Origin: a virus
Virus record (IMG/VR): IMGVR_UViG_3300025168_000285
Coordinates: 1 to 35,256 of that record
DNA length: 35,256 nt
Strand: one strand, 5' to 3'
Under the pieces are notes generated by a model. That model was not told the origin of the DNA and did no database searches. It saw nothing but the letters and a program-made list of their open reading frames with translations. Positions 13,350-20,635 of the stretch are shown piece by piece. Positions within the stretch are counted from its first letter, which is position 1, and every line of letters starts with the position of its first letter. A program made the translations under genes and the position numbers.

Positions 13350-14396
13350 TTATGAAACCGTAACTTCTACCTGTCCTATTGTACTAAACAATAACGTTCC
13401 TAGTTGTCTTGTTGTCTGGTTTGTATCCGTAACACCTAATAAGTGTAAAAGTGTCTTACGTCCACTCTTAACAGTGTTTCCGTCCTCTTTTACTTCTATA
13501 CCACCGTTGCTTAATTTGTTTACTGTAAACACTGTTGCTGTTAACTCACATACTGCCTCCCATCTCTTAACAACACTAATTGTTTTAACACTTCCAAAGT
13601 TAGTAAACCCAAAATGGTTTGCTCTACCTAACATAAAGTCTAATACAACTTTACTAGTGTGTCCAAAACATTGTTTAAATGCTACCGTTTGCTTAGTTCT
13701 AACAGTTGGTGTAATAACTGTTTCTAACTGGTTACACATTTCAACAGTTGTAATTAACCAGTGTGCCCAGTTTAAAATTTTCTCACTATCTAAACTTCCA
13801 CCGTGTTGTCTAAACTCTACCGTTCTTTGTCTGCTGTATGCTTGTAAATTTACTGTTTGGTATCTTGTACCGTTAAATGCACTAATAACTTCGCTAACAC
13901 TATTACAACCGTTTAACCTACTGTTAATCTGTGTTAAGTCACCGTAATTATTTGCTAATGTATTTGTCCATCTACTGTTTCTTCTGCTTGGTGCTAAAAT
14001 ACTTTGTATTATGTGTTGGTTTTTTGCGTAAAATAAAACAACGTTTTTAATTCCTTGTGTTGTTATATCACTTGCCCCAACGTGTACGTGTATTCCACAA
14101 TCTCTGTTTACTGTAACACCCTCTATATTTGCTAAACAATCTATAATACATTTTGCGTTTTCCATTCCTTTCTTACCACTTAGTATTGGAGAAACCAATT
14201 CTAATCCACACGTGCTGTCAGTTACAATTTTCCAATGGTTTTGTGTTGTGTGGTTGTACCCCTCACCAATACAATCTAATTTTCTAAACTTCTTGTTAAT
14301 GTATTGTGCTAATACGTCTTTACTCATAGAACTTCTGTTTACAAATTCTATCTCTAATCCAAATGTTCTGTCTGTTGTTAATTTTGCTAGTTTCAT
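13350..14396 (-). CDS. Amidoligase (COOH-NH2 ligase family)
   Basis: A 348-residue protein of the putative amidoligase family (glutamine synthetase-like/COOH-NH2 ligase fold). Motifs in order: FGLEIEF (12-18), W55, LELVSPILSG (65-74), CGIHVHVG (100-107), LFYAKNQ (121-127), SRR (137-139) and TVEFRQHGGSLD (192-203). These E, H and R residues bind Mg-ATP in the family. Such enzymes form amide bonds between a carboxyl and an amine, and occur with class II amidotransferases and GGCT proteins as here. The substrate is unknown: a peptide, a cell-wall group or a carboxylated base. It is the first gene after the control region. Confidence 0.88.
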   Translation of the reverse strand: MKLAKLTTDRTFGLEIEFVNRSSMSKDVLAQYINKKFRKLDCIGEGYNHTTQNHWKIVTDSTCGLELVSPILSGKKGMENAKCIIDCLANIEGVTVNRDCGIHVHVGASDITTQGIKNVVLFYAKNQHIIQSILAPSRRNSRWTNTLANNYGDLTQINSRLNGCNSVSEVISAFNGTRYQTVNLQAYSRQRTVEFRQHGGSLDSEKILNWAHWLITTVEMCNQLETVITPTVRTKQTVAFKQCFGHTSKVVLDFMLGRANHFGFTNFGSVKTISVVKRWEAVCELTATVFTVNKLSNGGIEVKEDGNTVKSGRKTLLHLLGVTDTNQTTRQLGTLLFSTIGQVEVTVS

Positions 14397-14435
14397 AATT
14401 TTGTGTGTTTTAAGTTTTTATTAATTTTGTTGGTG

Positions 14436-14467
14436 TAAAACTAAGAAGAAAAATGTTAATACCAAAA
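14436..14467 (-). promoter_or_regulatory. Putative Bacteroidota-type promoter
   Basis: On the minus strand TTTTG (14463-14467) is followed after 19 nt by TAGTTTTA (14436-14443), close to the Bacteroidota primary sigma consensus TTTG-N19-TAnnTTTG (the last base is A instead of G). A transcript would start near 14429, about 33 nt before the amidoligase ATG. It lies just after a strong terminator, as expected for the start of an early transcript. Confidence 0.5.
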
Positions 14468-14481
14468 CTTTTTCAACATAT

Positions 14482-14496
14482 TTTTAACCTAGTAAA
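14482..14496 (-). promoter_or_regulatory. Solitary ACTAGGT box in the control region
   Basis: The minus strand carries TTTACTAGGTTAAAAA, the same box that ends the three 93-nt elements. The preceding 78 nt do not match the rest of those elements. The region 14397-14695 has no gene; besides this box it holds a putative promoter, a GTCG...CGAC inverted repeat near 14530-14545 and the terminator at 14603-14637. A regulator-binding site or promoter element shared between transcripts is likely. Confidence 0.5.
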
Positions 14497-14602
14497 CGCA
14501 AATTCTTTTTGTAATTTTGTTTTTTGTGTCGTTAAATTTCGTCGACTTTTGGGTTTTGTGTGTGGTAAAGTGTTAAAACTAGGGTAAAATTACAGTAAAA
14601 AG

Positions 14603-14637
14603 AAAAACCCTTATACTATATAACTATAATATAAGGG
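14603..14637 (-). terminator. Rho-independent terminator after the lysis cassette
   Basis: On the minus strand CCCTTATA and TATAAGGG form the ends of a 30-nt inverted repeat, followed by TTTTTC and a further TTTTTA. It lies about 60 nt after the phosphatase stop and should end the late head/lysis transcript before the control region of the early genes. Confidence 0.9.
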
Positions 14638-14695
14638 TAGTTCCCAACTAAACAAACAATTTATTTACATAATTAAATGTAAAACAATATGTTTT

Positions 14696-15448
14696 CTATT
14701 TCCATTCGTACCGTGCTCCTAAGTCCATTGGAATAAATAACGCAGTTTTACCACCGTCTAAAACAATACCACATCCCAACGTTGGTTTCTTAGGAAAGTG
14801 TTTCCCATAACTAAACGCTATGTGGTCTACATCTATACCACACCCCACATTCATTCCAAAGATAATATCGTTCCTAGATGCCATATAGCTTACACCCCCG
14901 AAACTATGTGAATGCCCTATTACAGTAGATTGTCTATTTGCTATTGCTCTGTTTCTAGCACCACTTACACCACTACTTCCAGTCCCGTGTGTATATAATA
15001 CGTTATCTATTTCCCAGTCCATTCTCCATTCCCACCCTTTAGGTGCGTTCCATATTTCCTCATACGTCTTTAAAAAACGTTTTGGGATACCCGCTGTTGT
15101 TGCTTGGCGAAAAGGTAGTGCCGAATGATTTCCAACACACACTTTAACGTCAGGGAAAGTAGCATACCATTTCTCCATTGACCTTTGTGCCTTTTCTGCC
15201 TCGTTAATAGCATTTGGCATTTCTAGTTGGCTTTCGTGGTAAGACAATGCTGCGTTATCACACTCGTCCCCAATATGAACAATGTTAGTTACACCGAAAC
15301 GATTAAATGTTTCGTAGCAAAAATTTCTGTAATCTGGGTGACAAAATGGTTCGTGTGTATCTCCAATAATTCCCACGTTGTTTGAATTACGAAAATTTTG
15401 TAAGTAATCGTATTCAGTTTTCGTTAGTCGTGGTCTGTATTGTTTCAT
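14696..15448 (-). CDS. Calcineurin-like metallophosphoesterase
   Basis: A 250-residue protein with all the metallophosphoesterase motifs: GDTHEPFCH (29-37), GDECDN (60-65), GNHS (106-109), YTHG (152-155) and GHSHS (178-182). It hydrolyses phosphoesters with a two-metal centre; the substrate may be a nucleotide, nucleic acid or cell-envelope phosphate. It starts within the stop of the holin-like gene (TAATG) and is the last gene of the late transcript. Its position in the lysis cassette is unusual and suggests an envelope or end-of-infection role, which is inference. Confidence 0.9.
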   Translation of the reverse strand: MKQYRPRLTKTEYDYLQNFRNSNNVGIIGDTHEPFCHPDYRNFCYETFNRFGVTNIVHIGDECDNAALSYHESQLEMPNAINEAEKAQRSMEKWYATFPDVKVCVGNHSALPFRQATTAGIPKRFLKTYEEIWNAPKGWEWRMDWEIDNVLYTHGTGSSGVSGARNRAIANRQSTVIGHSHSFGGVSYMASRNDIIFGMNVGCGIDVDHIAFSYGKHFPKKPTLGCGIVLDGGKTALFIPMDLGARYEWK

Positions 15449-15627
15449 TACTTTTTAATGTCAGCAATTCCTTGTCCAATGATAAGTGTAATTGCCGCAT
15501 AAAAGATTTCTTGTGCTGTTGTTTCGCTTACTCCTAAGTAAGTAACGATTGCTGGAACGACAATACTTGCCACAGCATACCAAAATTTCTTTGATTTAAA
15601 CATCTGGTTGATTAGCCAATTTTTCAT
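15448..15627 (-). CDS. Holin-like membrane protein (59 aa)
   Basis: A 59-residue protein: a basic amphipathic N-terminus (MKNWLINQMFKSKKFW), a first hydrophobic segment (YAVASIVVPAIVTYLGV) and a second (AQEIFYAAITLIIGQGIA), ending DIKK. Two short membrane segments and placement between the endolysin and phosphatase genes fit a small holin. ATG 15627 follows AAAAACAAATAAA, and the TAA shares its last base with the next ATG. The function is inferred from topology and place. Confidence 0.72.
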   Translation of the reverse strand: MKNWLINQMFKSKKFWYAVASIVVPAIVTYLGVSETTAQEIFYAAITLIIGQGIADIKK

Positions 15628-15642
15628 TTTATTTGTTTTTAA

Positions 15643-16083
15643 TTAATAATATGTCCAACACACTTTGTGTGAACTAGTTTTAATGTCGCAATGTATGAAA
15701 TTTTTTCCAATTCCTATTCTTGTTATCCCCATCTCTAGTAAACTTTGTAAAACTTTCAATCTAATTGAACTGGTTGAAGTTTGTATATCTGCTGCTAATC
15801 CCAAAAGATGTGCGGAGGTTGGTGAAGTTTTGTAACCCCTTTTTGTTAAGTCGTTGTGGTAAGATTGTGTTCTGTAACCACTCGTAATTTTAAATGGAAC
15901 ACCCGCTTTTTCACGTGCCTCGTCTAAAATTGCTAAAAACTTTTTACTCATTTTTTGTCCACTTCCAACTTCGTCTGGCGAGTCAAATTCTGCTGTTGTA
16001 AAATGTTTTAACGGTCTTAAATCTGGTGTCCTTTCTGCCATATTTCTATCGAATTCATAATAATACTTTGAGTGTTTTGTCAT
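15643..16083 (-). CDS. Endolysin, M15-type peptidase
   Basis: A 146-residue D-Ala-D-Ala carboxypeptidase/L,D-peptidase fold that cuts cell-wall peptides. It has ITSGYRTQSYHN, the zinc motif SAHLLGLAADI (SxHxxGxAxD) and FIHCDI with the third zinc histidine and catalytic acid. I chose ATG 16083. The longer frame starts with TTG at 16140 and its first 19 codons lie in the 93-nt repeat element (copy B), so they are probably not part of the enzyme. It lies between two membrane proteins, as in a lysis cassette. Confidence 0.88.
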   Translation of the reverse strand: MTKHSKYYYEFDRNMAERTPDLRPLKHFTTAEFDSPDEVGSGQKMSKKFLAILDEAREKAGVPFKITSGYRTQSYHNDLTKRGYKTSPTSAHLLGLAADIQTSTSSIRLKVLQSLLEMGITRIGIGKNFIHCDIKTSSHKVCWTYY

Positions 16084-16089
16084 TGTATC

Positions 16090-16182
16090 TTTATACCTAG
16101 TAAAACGTCCTTTGTTCTTTTTTAGTCCTAACATACCCAAAAGGGATAAAAGACCGTTACAGACACTTAAAATGTCTTTTAC
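16090..16182 (-). promoter_or_regulatory. 93-nt repeated intergenic element, copy B
   Basis: This copy begins 7 nt after the stop of the 67-residue membrane protein and ends 6 nt before the endolysin ATG. Its first 50 nt match copy C at 36 of 50 positions, and its last 15 nt (TTTACTAGGTATAAA) are identical to copy C. The hairpin is AGACA / TGTCT with loop TTTTAAG; its outer pair is A-T where copy A has C-G, a covarying change. It may give independent expression of the endolysin. Confidence 0.75.
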
Positions 16183-16189
16183 ACGTCTT

Positions 16190-16393
16190 TTAATCTTTGT
16201 TAGATTTGTTACGATTATGTAAATTAATTTCTGTTCTTATTTTTAAAATTGTCCAAATAATAGCGACTGCATAACTGATGATTTTTAGTCCTTGTTCCAC
16301 CTCTGTCATTCCTATTCCTATTGCTCCAACGTTTAACATTATTGTTGTTGGGCAAACTCTACCAACTATATCATCTATCATTTTAATTTTCAT
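16190..16393 (-). CDS. Small membrane protein, possible second holin
   Basis: A 67-residue protein with two hydrophobic segments (TIMLNVGAIGIGMT and IISYAVAIIWTILKI) and a basic tail ending NRNKSNKD. It is upstream of the endolysin and, with the 59-residue membrane protein downstream, encloses it. It may be a holin, antiholin or pinholin-like protein. Which of the two acts as the holin cannot be decided from sequence. It ends 7 nt before repeat element B. Confidence 0.65.
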   Translation of the reverse strand: MKIKMIDDIVGRVCPTTIMLNVGAIGIGMTEVEQGLKIISYAVAIIWTILKIRTEINLHNRNKSNKD

Positions 16394-16400
16394 TTTTTAT

Positions 16401-17654
16401 TTAAGGAACAGCAATTTCTATCGTGGATTGATAATGTAAATTGTTAGCACCATTCTGTCCGTCCCATATTGGAATAATACAATCCCCAACGGCTACTGGA
16501 GTTAAAAAACCAGAAGCTGTTTGTAAACAAGCGAAAGCGTTTTGTGCCAATGCTGGAACAGTTAATGTTGTTAATTTGCTAATTGCGTATGCTGGTTGTA
16601 CACCATCACACACTAATCTTCCAGAATACAAATGTAAAAAACCGCCCGTGCTTGCTTGTGTTGCTTGTATTTTTACAGTCCATAATTTATTTGTAGTTCC
16701 ATTTCTTGTAATTTGAAACTTAGTTGCCGATATTATAGTGTTTGCTGTTACTGGTATTGTACTTCCCACATTTCCAACTGCCAATACGTGATTGTTTGGA
16801 TATCTTGTTTCACAAATTCTATCAAAACTGTATGCTGTTGCTGCTCTACCCTCCTCAGTTAAATTTATACAACCCGTCCAAGAATGTGCGTGTGTGTCTG
16901 TATTTGTCGGTGCGTTAATTGTTACGTTTCCCGTTCCGCCACTTGGAGAAATTGTCACATTATTTCCCGCTATAATTTGTGAAACACCACCAGCACCCGC
17001 TACAAAATCTAATGTGTTATCGCTATCGTTGTAAGTAACCGTAACATTTGTTTCGGTGTTACCACTAACCATTGCACCAACCGTGTCTGCTATTTTTTCT
17101 TCTAATGGTATAAATTTTAATTCTTTAGAAGAACCCTCTGCCACCAATACTTTATCTATTGAATACGGTGTTGTTGTGGTTGCATATAGATAACCCGTTG
17201 TAACATCTTCTATTACTGGTGAGTTAGTTTGTACAATTGTAAAAGAAGTCGTGTTATTTACTAAACTATCAAACAACACATAATTTTCTGTTAGTCCGTT
17301 TAAAACTGCTATTGTTTTCGTTATTATATTTGCAACGCTATCACCGTTTACTAATCTTACTTCTAGTATTCCATCATATCCACTTGGTAGGGTTAGCGTT
17401 CCATTACTGTTACAATTATACCACAACGCATATTTTTGACTTCCGTGCTTAGAATACAAACAAAAGTATTTGTTATTCGTACTTCCACCAACGTCTGCTA
17501 CTGGTGTAATCACTGTTGAGTAAGTATTATAGCAACCCACGTAACCAACCGTGTTATCTTTAGTTTTTAATAATAAACTTTCAATCTCTGCCTCTGCGTG
17601 TTTTTTGGGATTGTGTAGTTGTGTTCCCGTTTGTTTAGAATGTAAGTTACTCAT
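16401..17654 (-). CDS. Tail fibre or receptor-binding virion protein
   Basis: A 417-residue, beta-rich protein low in charged residues. The middle holds fibre-shaft sequences of the type VTVTYNDSDNTLDFVAGAGG and IIAGNNVTISPSGGTGNVTI, common in phage tail fibres. The C-terminal 150 residues (from WTGCINL) look like a globular beta-sandwich tip, possibly the receptor-binding domain. It follows the head and neck genes and precedes the lysis genes. A head fibre or decoration is an alternative. Confidence 0.68.
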   Translation of the reverse strand: MSNLHSKQTGTQLHNPKKHAEAEIESLLLKTKDNTVGYVGCYNTYSTVITPVADVGGSTNNKYFCLYSKHGSQKYALWYNCNSNGTLTLPSGYDGILEVRLVNGDSVANIITKTIAVLNGLTENYVLFDSLVNNTTSFTIVQTNSPVIEDVTTGYLYATTTTPYSIDKVLVAEGSSKELKFIPLEEKIADTVGAMVSGNTETNVTVTYNDSDNTLDFVAGAGGVSQIIAGNNVTISPSGGTGNVTINAPTNTDTHAHSWTGCINLTEEGRAATAYSFDRICETRYPNNHVLAVGNVGSTIPVTANTIISATKFQITRNGTTNKLWTVKIQATQASTGGFLHLYSGRLVCDGVQPAYAISKLTTLTVPALAQNAFACLQTASGFLTPVAVGDCIIPIWDGQNGANNLHYQSTIEIAVP

Positions 17655-17660
17655 AATAGT

Positions 17661-18194
17661 TTAGTAAAAAATTATTCCGCCTTTTGTGTTTGTTGAACCG
17701 TCGTTTATTGTGTCAGTATCGTGTCTACCGTTTCTGTAAGTTGGATAAAGAGAAATGTTGTTTTCATCTGACAAATAATCTAACATATCTTGTAAAAATA
17801 ATTGTGCTTTTCTGTGTACGTCTTGTTTCATTAAGTTAAATTCTGCTGGAGATACTTTTGTACTGTAATCATCTATGTTAGTCATAACACCACTAGATGA
17901 AACTTGGTTTTGTATTTCATTCATTGCCTCTAACTTAACGTACCAACACAAACAACGTTTTAAATAATCATCATATAAAACTTGGTTTGGTGCTGTCATA
18001 ACTCCACTATGTTGAATAACTAGTTCTTCGTAATACGGTCTTCCCAATGGTTTTTCAATGTGTGCTATTTCAGCAATTTTAATAATAGATGTTGGTATAA
18101 TTTCCAAATCTACCGTGCTATTAATAAACGCTGTTTGAATAACGTCTGTCTTAGTAACTAATGTTGCAAGATTATTTACGTTATTGTATGCCAT
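17661..18194 (-). CDS. Head-tail connector-like neck protein
   Basis: A 177-residue helical protein (DVIQTAFINSTVDLEIIPTS; YYEELVIQHSG; LYDDYLKRCLCWYVKLEAMN) of the size and make-up of the neck/connector proteins of Bacteroidota phages, located two genes after the portal block. It overlaps the upstream gene by 1 nt. Such proteins cap the portal and form the docking ring for the tail. The call is by pattern and position; I see no diagnostic motif. Confidence 0.6.
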   Translation of the reverse strand: MAYNNVNNLATLVTKTDVIQTAFINSTVDLEIIPTSIIKIAEIAHIEKPLGRPYYEELVIQHSGVMTAPNQVLYDDYLKRCLCWYVKLEAMNEIQNQVSSSGVMTNIDDYSTKVSPAEFNLMKQDVHRKAQLFLQDMLDYLSDENNISLYPTYRNGRHDTDTINDGSTNTKGGIIFY

Positions 18195-18637
18195 TATGCA
18201 CTAACAATAATTAGTTCAACGTCTACTAATGCTGTATTTGCTTTACCCGTTAAACTAGTTAGGTCTGCTAATGTTCCAATTGTTGCACTTGCGTTTGCGT
18301 CCATTTGATTATTCATACAAACATAACTCTCTCCCGCACCTACTTTTACCGAATAACTTTTAGACGCTTGTTTAAAACACAACTGAACATAATTTGTGTC
18401 GTCTAAATTAGTAAACCTCATGTAACTAACCGCATCTCCAACTACTGTTCCACTTCCGTCTGCCGAACCGAAACTTAAAATTGGTGTTTCTGTTGTTGCT
18501 ACACTAAATGTTCTACTGTAAACTTCTCCTTGTGATGCTACGGTGTGTGTAACTGCATTTCCATACGTGTTACCGTTTAATGTAATTGTTTCTGTAATTG
18601 TACTTGTCAATGTTGTTGCTGATACTGTACTTGCCAT
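18194..18637 (-). CDS. Beta-rich virion protein (147 aa)
   Basis: A 147-residue protein almost devoid of charged residues, rich in T, S, V and A (TVSATTLTSTITETITLNGN; AVSYMRFTNLDDTNYVQLCF). It looks like a beta-sandwich head or tail decoration protein. It lies between neck genes and shares one base with the next start. A major tail tube or a cement protein are both possible. Confidence 0.6.
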   Translation of the reverse strand: MASTVSATTLTSTITETITLNGNTYGNAVTHTVASQGEVYSRTFSVATTETPILSFGSADGSGTVVGDAVSYMRFTNLDDTNYVQLCFKQASKSYSVKVGAGESYVCMNNQMDANASATIGTLADLTSLTGKANTALVDVELIIVSA

Positions 18638-18648
18638 TTCTTTTTATT

Positions 18649-19029
18649 TTATTTGTTATCAATACTTTTTAATTTTCTTTGTGCCCAACTTATTCCACTA
18701 GCACCACCCCAACCCAACCACGCTACATATCCTTTATCTTTCCACGGTGTTGACTTATTTTCTTCTGCTACCTTAGAATTATTTTCGTGCCTAGCAAAAC
18801 TTGCCATCCTAGCAATCGTTGAACGGGATATTTTTTCTTTCTTAGCGAGTTGGTTTGCTCGTGTCCACCCCACTCTTGTCATTCCCTTAACCTCGTCACC
18901 ATACTTATCCCTCCATTTTAAGACCTTTTTAGCGTTGTTTACAGCACTTTGTGGATAATCGTTGTATGTTTCCATTGAAACTTTTAAAACGTTGTTTACA
19001 GCGTCTAATAATGTCTTGTTTAAATTCAT
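18649..19029 (-). CDS. Conserved phage head-associated domain protein
   Basis: A 126-residue protein with a recognisable conserved pattern: NAKKVLKWRDKYGDEVKGMT, RVGWTRANQLAKKEKISRST, MASFARHENN and KDKGYVAWLGWGGASGISWA. This module is found in phage head regions, alone or fused to portal or protease proteins. Its role is not known to me. It is 1 nt from the end of the portal gene, which supports a head-assembly role. Confidence 0.75.
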   Translation of the reverse strand: MNLNKTLLDAVNNVLKVSMETYNDYPQSAVNNAKKVLKWRDKYGDEVKGMTRVGWTRANQLAKKEKISRSTIARMASFARHENNSKVAEENKSTPWKDKGYVAWLGWGGASGISWAQRKLKSIDNK

Positions 19030-19030
19030 T

Positions 19031-20305
19031 TTATTCTTCTTCTTTTAACTGTACTTCTGTTTCGTCCTCTACTTCTTTTTGGTTAACCAGTTTATCGTAA
19101 CCCTCTTTATGTTCGTAACCCAATGCCTCTCTTAATTCGTTTATTTCTAAAACGTCCACAATTTTAATATCACTCATAAACGAGATTGGAGGTTCGTATT
19201 TAATATCTAAATCTGTTACGTCAAAACCGTTATCATTTAACACCGACTTAATTGGCTCGAATAATAAGTGCATTGTCCCTTTAATTACTGTTGCCATTAC
19301 CATTTCGTAAGCAACACGTATTTCGTTTCCTTGTGAACTCATTTTACCAGCACTAACAACACCGCTTAAACTTGGTTGCCAACGGTGTGCTGTTATTATG
19401 TTTTGGTTTGTTATGTTTTGTAAGTCTAAAAAACTTCCGTCGTGGTTGTCGTCTATCGTTGTTACTGTTGCTGGTGCTGTATCACCATTCTTAACTAAGA
19501 ATAATATCTTACCGTTGTTACCCTCACCAGTAAATTTAGACCGTGCCTCTGCTACAAAGTTCTCTGCCTCCTCATCTGACATATCCCCGTTAATCTCTAC
19601 AATGCTACTCGGTTGAAAATGTTGTTTAAACTTAGTATTGTTCCATCTACCAATTTCATAATTAACCGAAATGTCTTCTAACGCTGCTACATAATCTGGC
19701 AAACCGTAATAATCAAATTCTGGCTCGTAATCTTTTATGTGTATTACACTTCTTTTGTTCCCACCCTCTTTTATAAAACTTGGATAAAATGGTATTACTA
19801 CCGCCTCGTCTTCACGTTGTCTATATTCGTTCCAATCTGGGTGTATAATAACATTTTCTTTATCTTTAGATATTCTTACTTTTGTAGCGTCTATGTGGTA
19901 TATGTTAACCCCACCGTCATAAGTAACAATTTCATAATAAGCATTTCCAAAAGTGTAATAATCGTCTATAACACGTCGCCACACAGACATAAAATTATCC
20001 CCGTTAGCGTTGCTATTTGTTAAATACTGGAGTAAGGGTTCGTTTTCTGTAATAAACCCGTTACCGACCGTGTAAATAACTTTCTGAGATAGTATTGCTC
20101 TGTGTGTAGCACTCTTCCTTTTTAGTTCTGCTAAATGTTGTGGAAAATCGTTTTCTTCATTTTCTCCAAAAGGTATGTAATCAAACTGTAATTTGTCTAA
20201 GTTTTTTTCCTCTGCAACATTTCTTTGTGTAGTTAAGTTTAAGACATCAAAAGCAACAATTCCATTAGGACGGTTACTTTTTTTATTTGTCTTTTTTGCT
20301 TTCAC
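19031..20305 (-). CDS. Portal protein
   Basis: A 424-residue portal: the dodecameric ring at the capsid vertex through which DNA passes. Features of the PBSX/HK97-type family are visible: NDFPQHLAELKRKSATHRAI (entry helix), WRRVIDDYYTFGNAYYEIV, IPFYPSFIKEGG, YGLPDYVAALEDISVNYEIG (the clip/stem helices) and HRWQPSLSGV. The C-terminus is acidic. The frame begins at a GTG (20305) 23 nt inside the upstream gene, and no nearby ATG exists, so the start is the least certain part. Confidence 0.88.
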   Translation of the reverse strand: MKAKKTNKKSNRPNGIVAFDVLNLTTQRNVAEEKNLDKLQFDYIPFGENEENDFPQHLAELKRKSATHRAILSQKVIYTVGNGFITENEPLLQYLTNSNANGDNFMSVWRRVIDDYYTFGNAYYEIVTYDGGVNIYHIDATKVRISKDKENVIIHPDWNEYRQREDEAVVIPFYPSFIKEGGNKRSVIHIKDYEPEFDYYGLPDYVAALEDISVNYEIGRWNNTKFKQHFQPSSIVEINGDMSDEEAENFVAEARSKFTGEGNNGKILFLVKNGDTAPATVTTIDDNHDGSFLDLQNITNQNIITAHRWQPSLSGVVSAGKMSSQGNEIRVAYEMVMATVIKGTMHLLFEPIKSVLNDNGFDVTDLDIKYEPPISFMSDIKIVDVLEINELREALGYEHKEGYDKLVNQKEVEDETEVQLKEEE

Positions 20306-20549
20306 TCTTATCTACTTTTTCAACTTGTGGGTGTCCACTGTCGTATAATAACTTTAAGATTTCTTGTGTTGCTGTTTTAACTAAAATTTTATCACCTCTA
20401 AAATTTAGTCTAGCGTCTTCGCTACAACCGTCAACAGCTTTGTAAGTGTGCTTTGCCATATTATTTTTATTTGATTTAATTAACTTATTATTAAGGTCTT
20501 CTAATACCTCTCTTTTTTGTCTGTTAGTTTCTGTACATCCACAACCCAT
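20283..20549 (-). CDS. Hypothetical small protein upstream of portal (88 aa)
   Basis: An 88-residue protein starting MGCGCTETNRQKREVLEDLN. A second good start, ATG 20459 (MAKHTYKAVDGCSEDARLNF), follows the leader ATAAAAATAAT and would give 58 residues; both could be used. The C-terminus overlaps the portal start by 23 nt. The Cys-rich amino end may bind metal. It is the first gene after the terminator at 20575-20618. Function unknown. Confidence 0.6.
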   Translation of the reverse strand: MGCGCTETNRQKREVLEDLNNKLIKSNKNNMAKHTYKAVDGCSEDARLNFRGDKILVKTATQEILKLLYDSGHPQVEKVDKSESKKDK

Positions 20550-20574
20550 ATTTGCAATGATACGAAAAATTATT

Positions 20575-20618
20575 AAAAAAGGGTTGAGTTAGCCAATTAA
20601 CTTCCCCAACCCCTTTTC
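20575..20618 (-). terminator. Rho-independent terminator after the 204-aa virion gene
   Basis: On the minus strand AAAAGGGGTTG ... CAACCC is followed directly by TTTTTT, with a long internal loop of about 20 nt that holds GTTAATTGGCTAAC. It separates the capsid and 204-aa virion genes from the portal genes and may lower the expression of the latter, giving the high capsid-to-portal ratio needed for assembly. Confidence 0.7.
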
Positions 20619-20635
20619 AAAAACTTAAAATTATT

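Noticed and set aside
18950-18958. Perfect DnaA box (TTATCCACA on the minus strand)
   Set aside because: It is a single 9-mer inside a head gene, with no cluster of boxes and no AT-rich neighbour; one such match is not far from chance in 35 kb.
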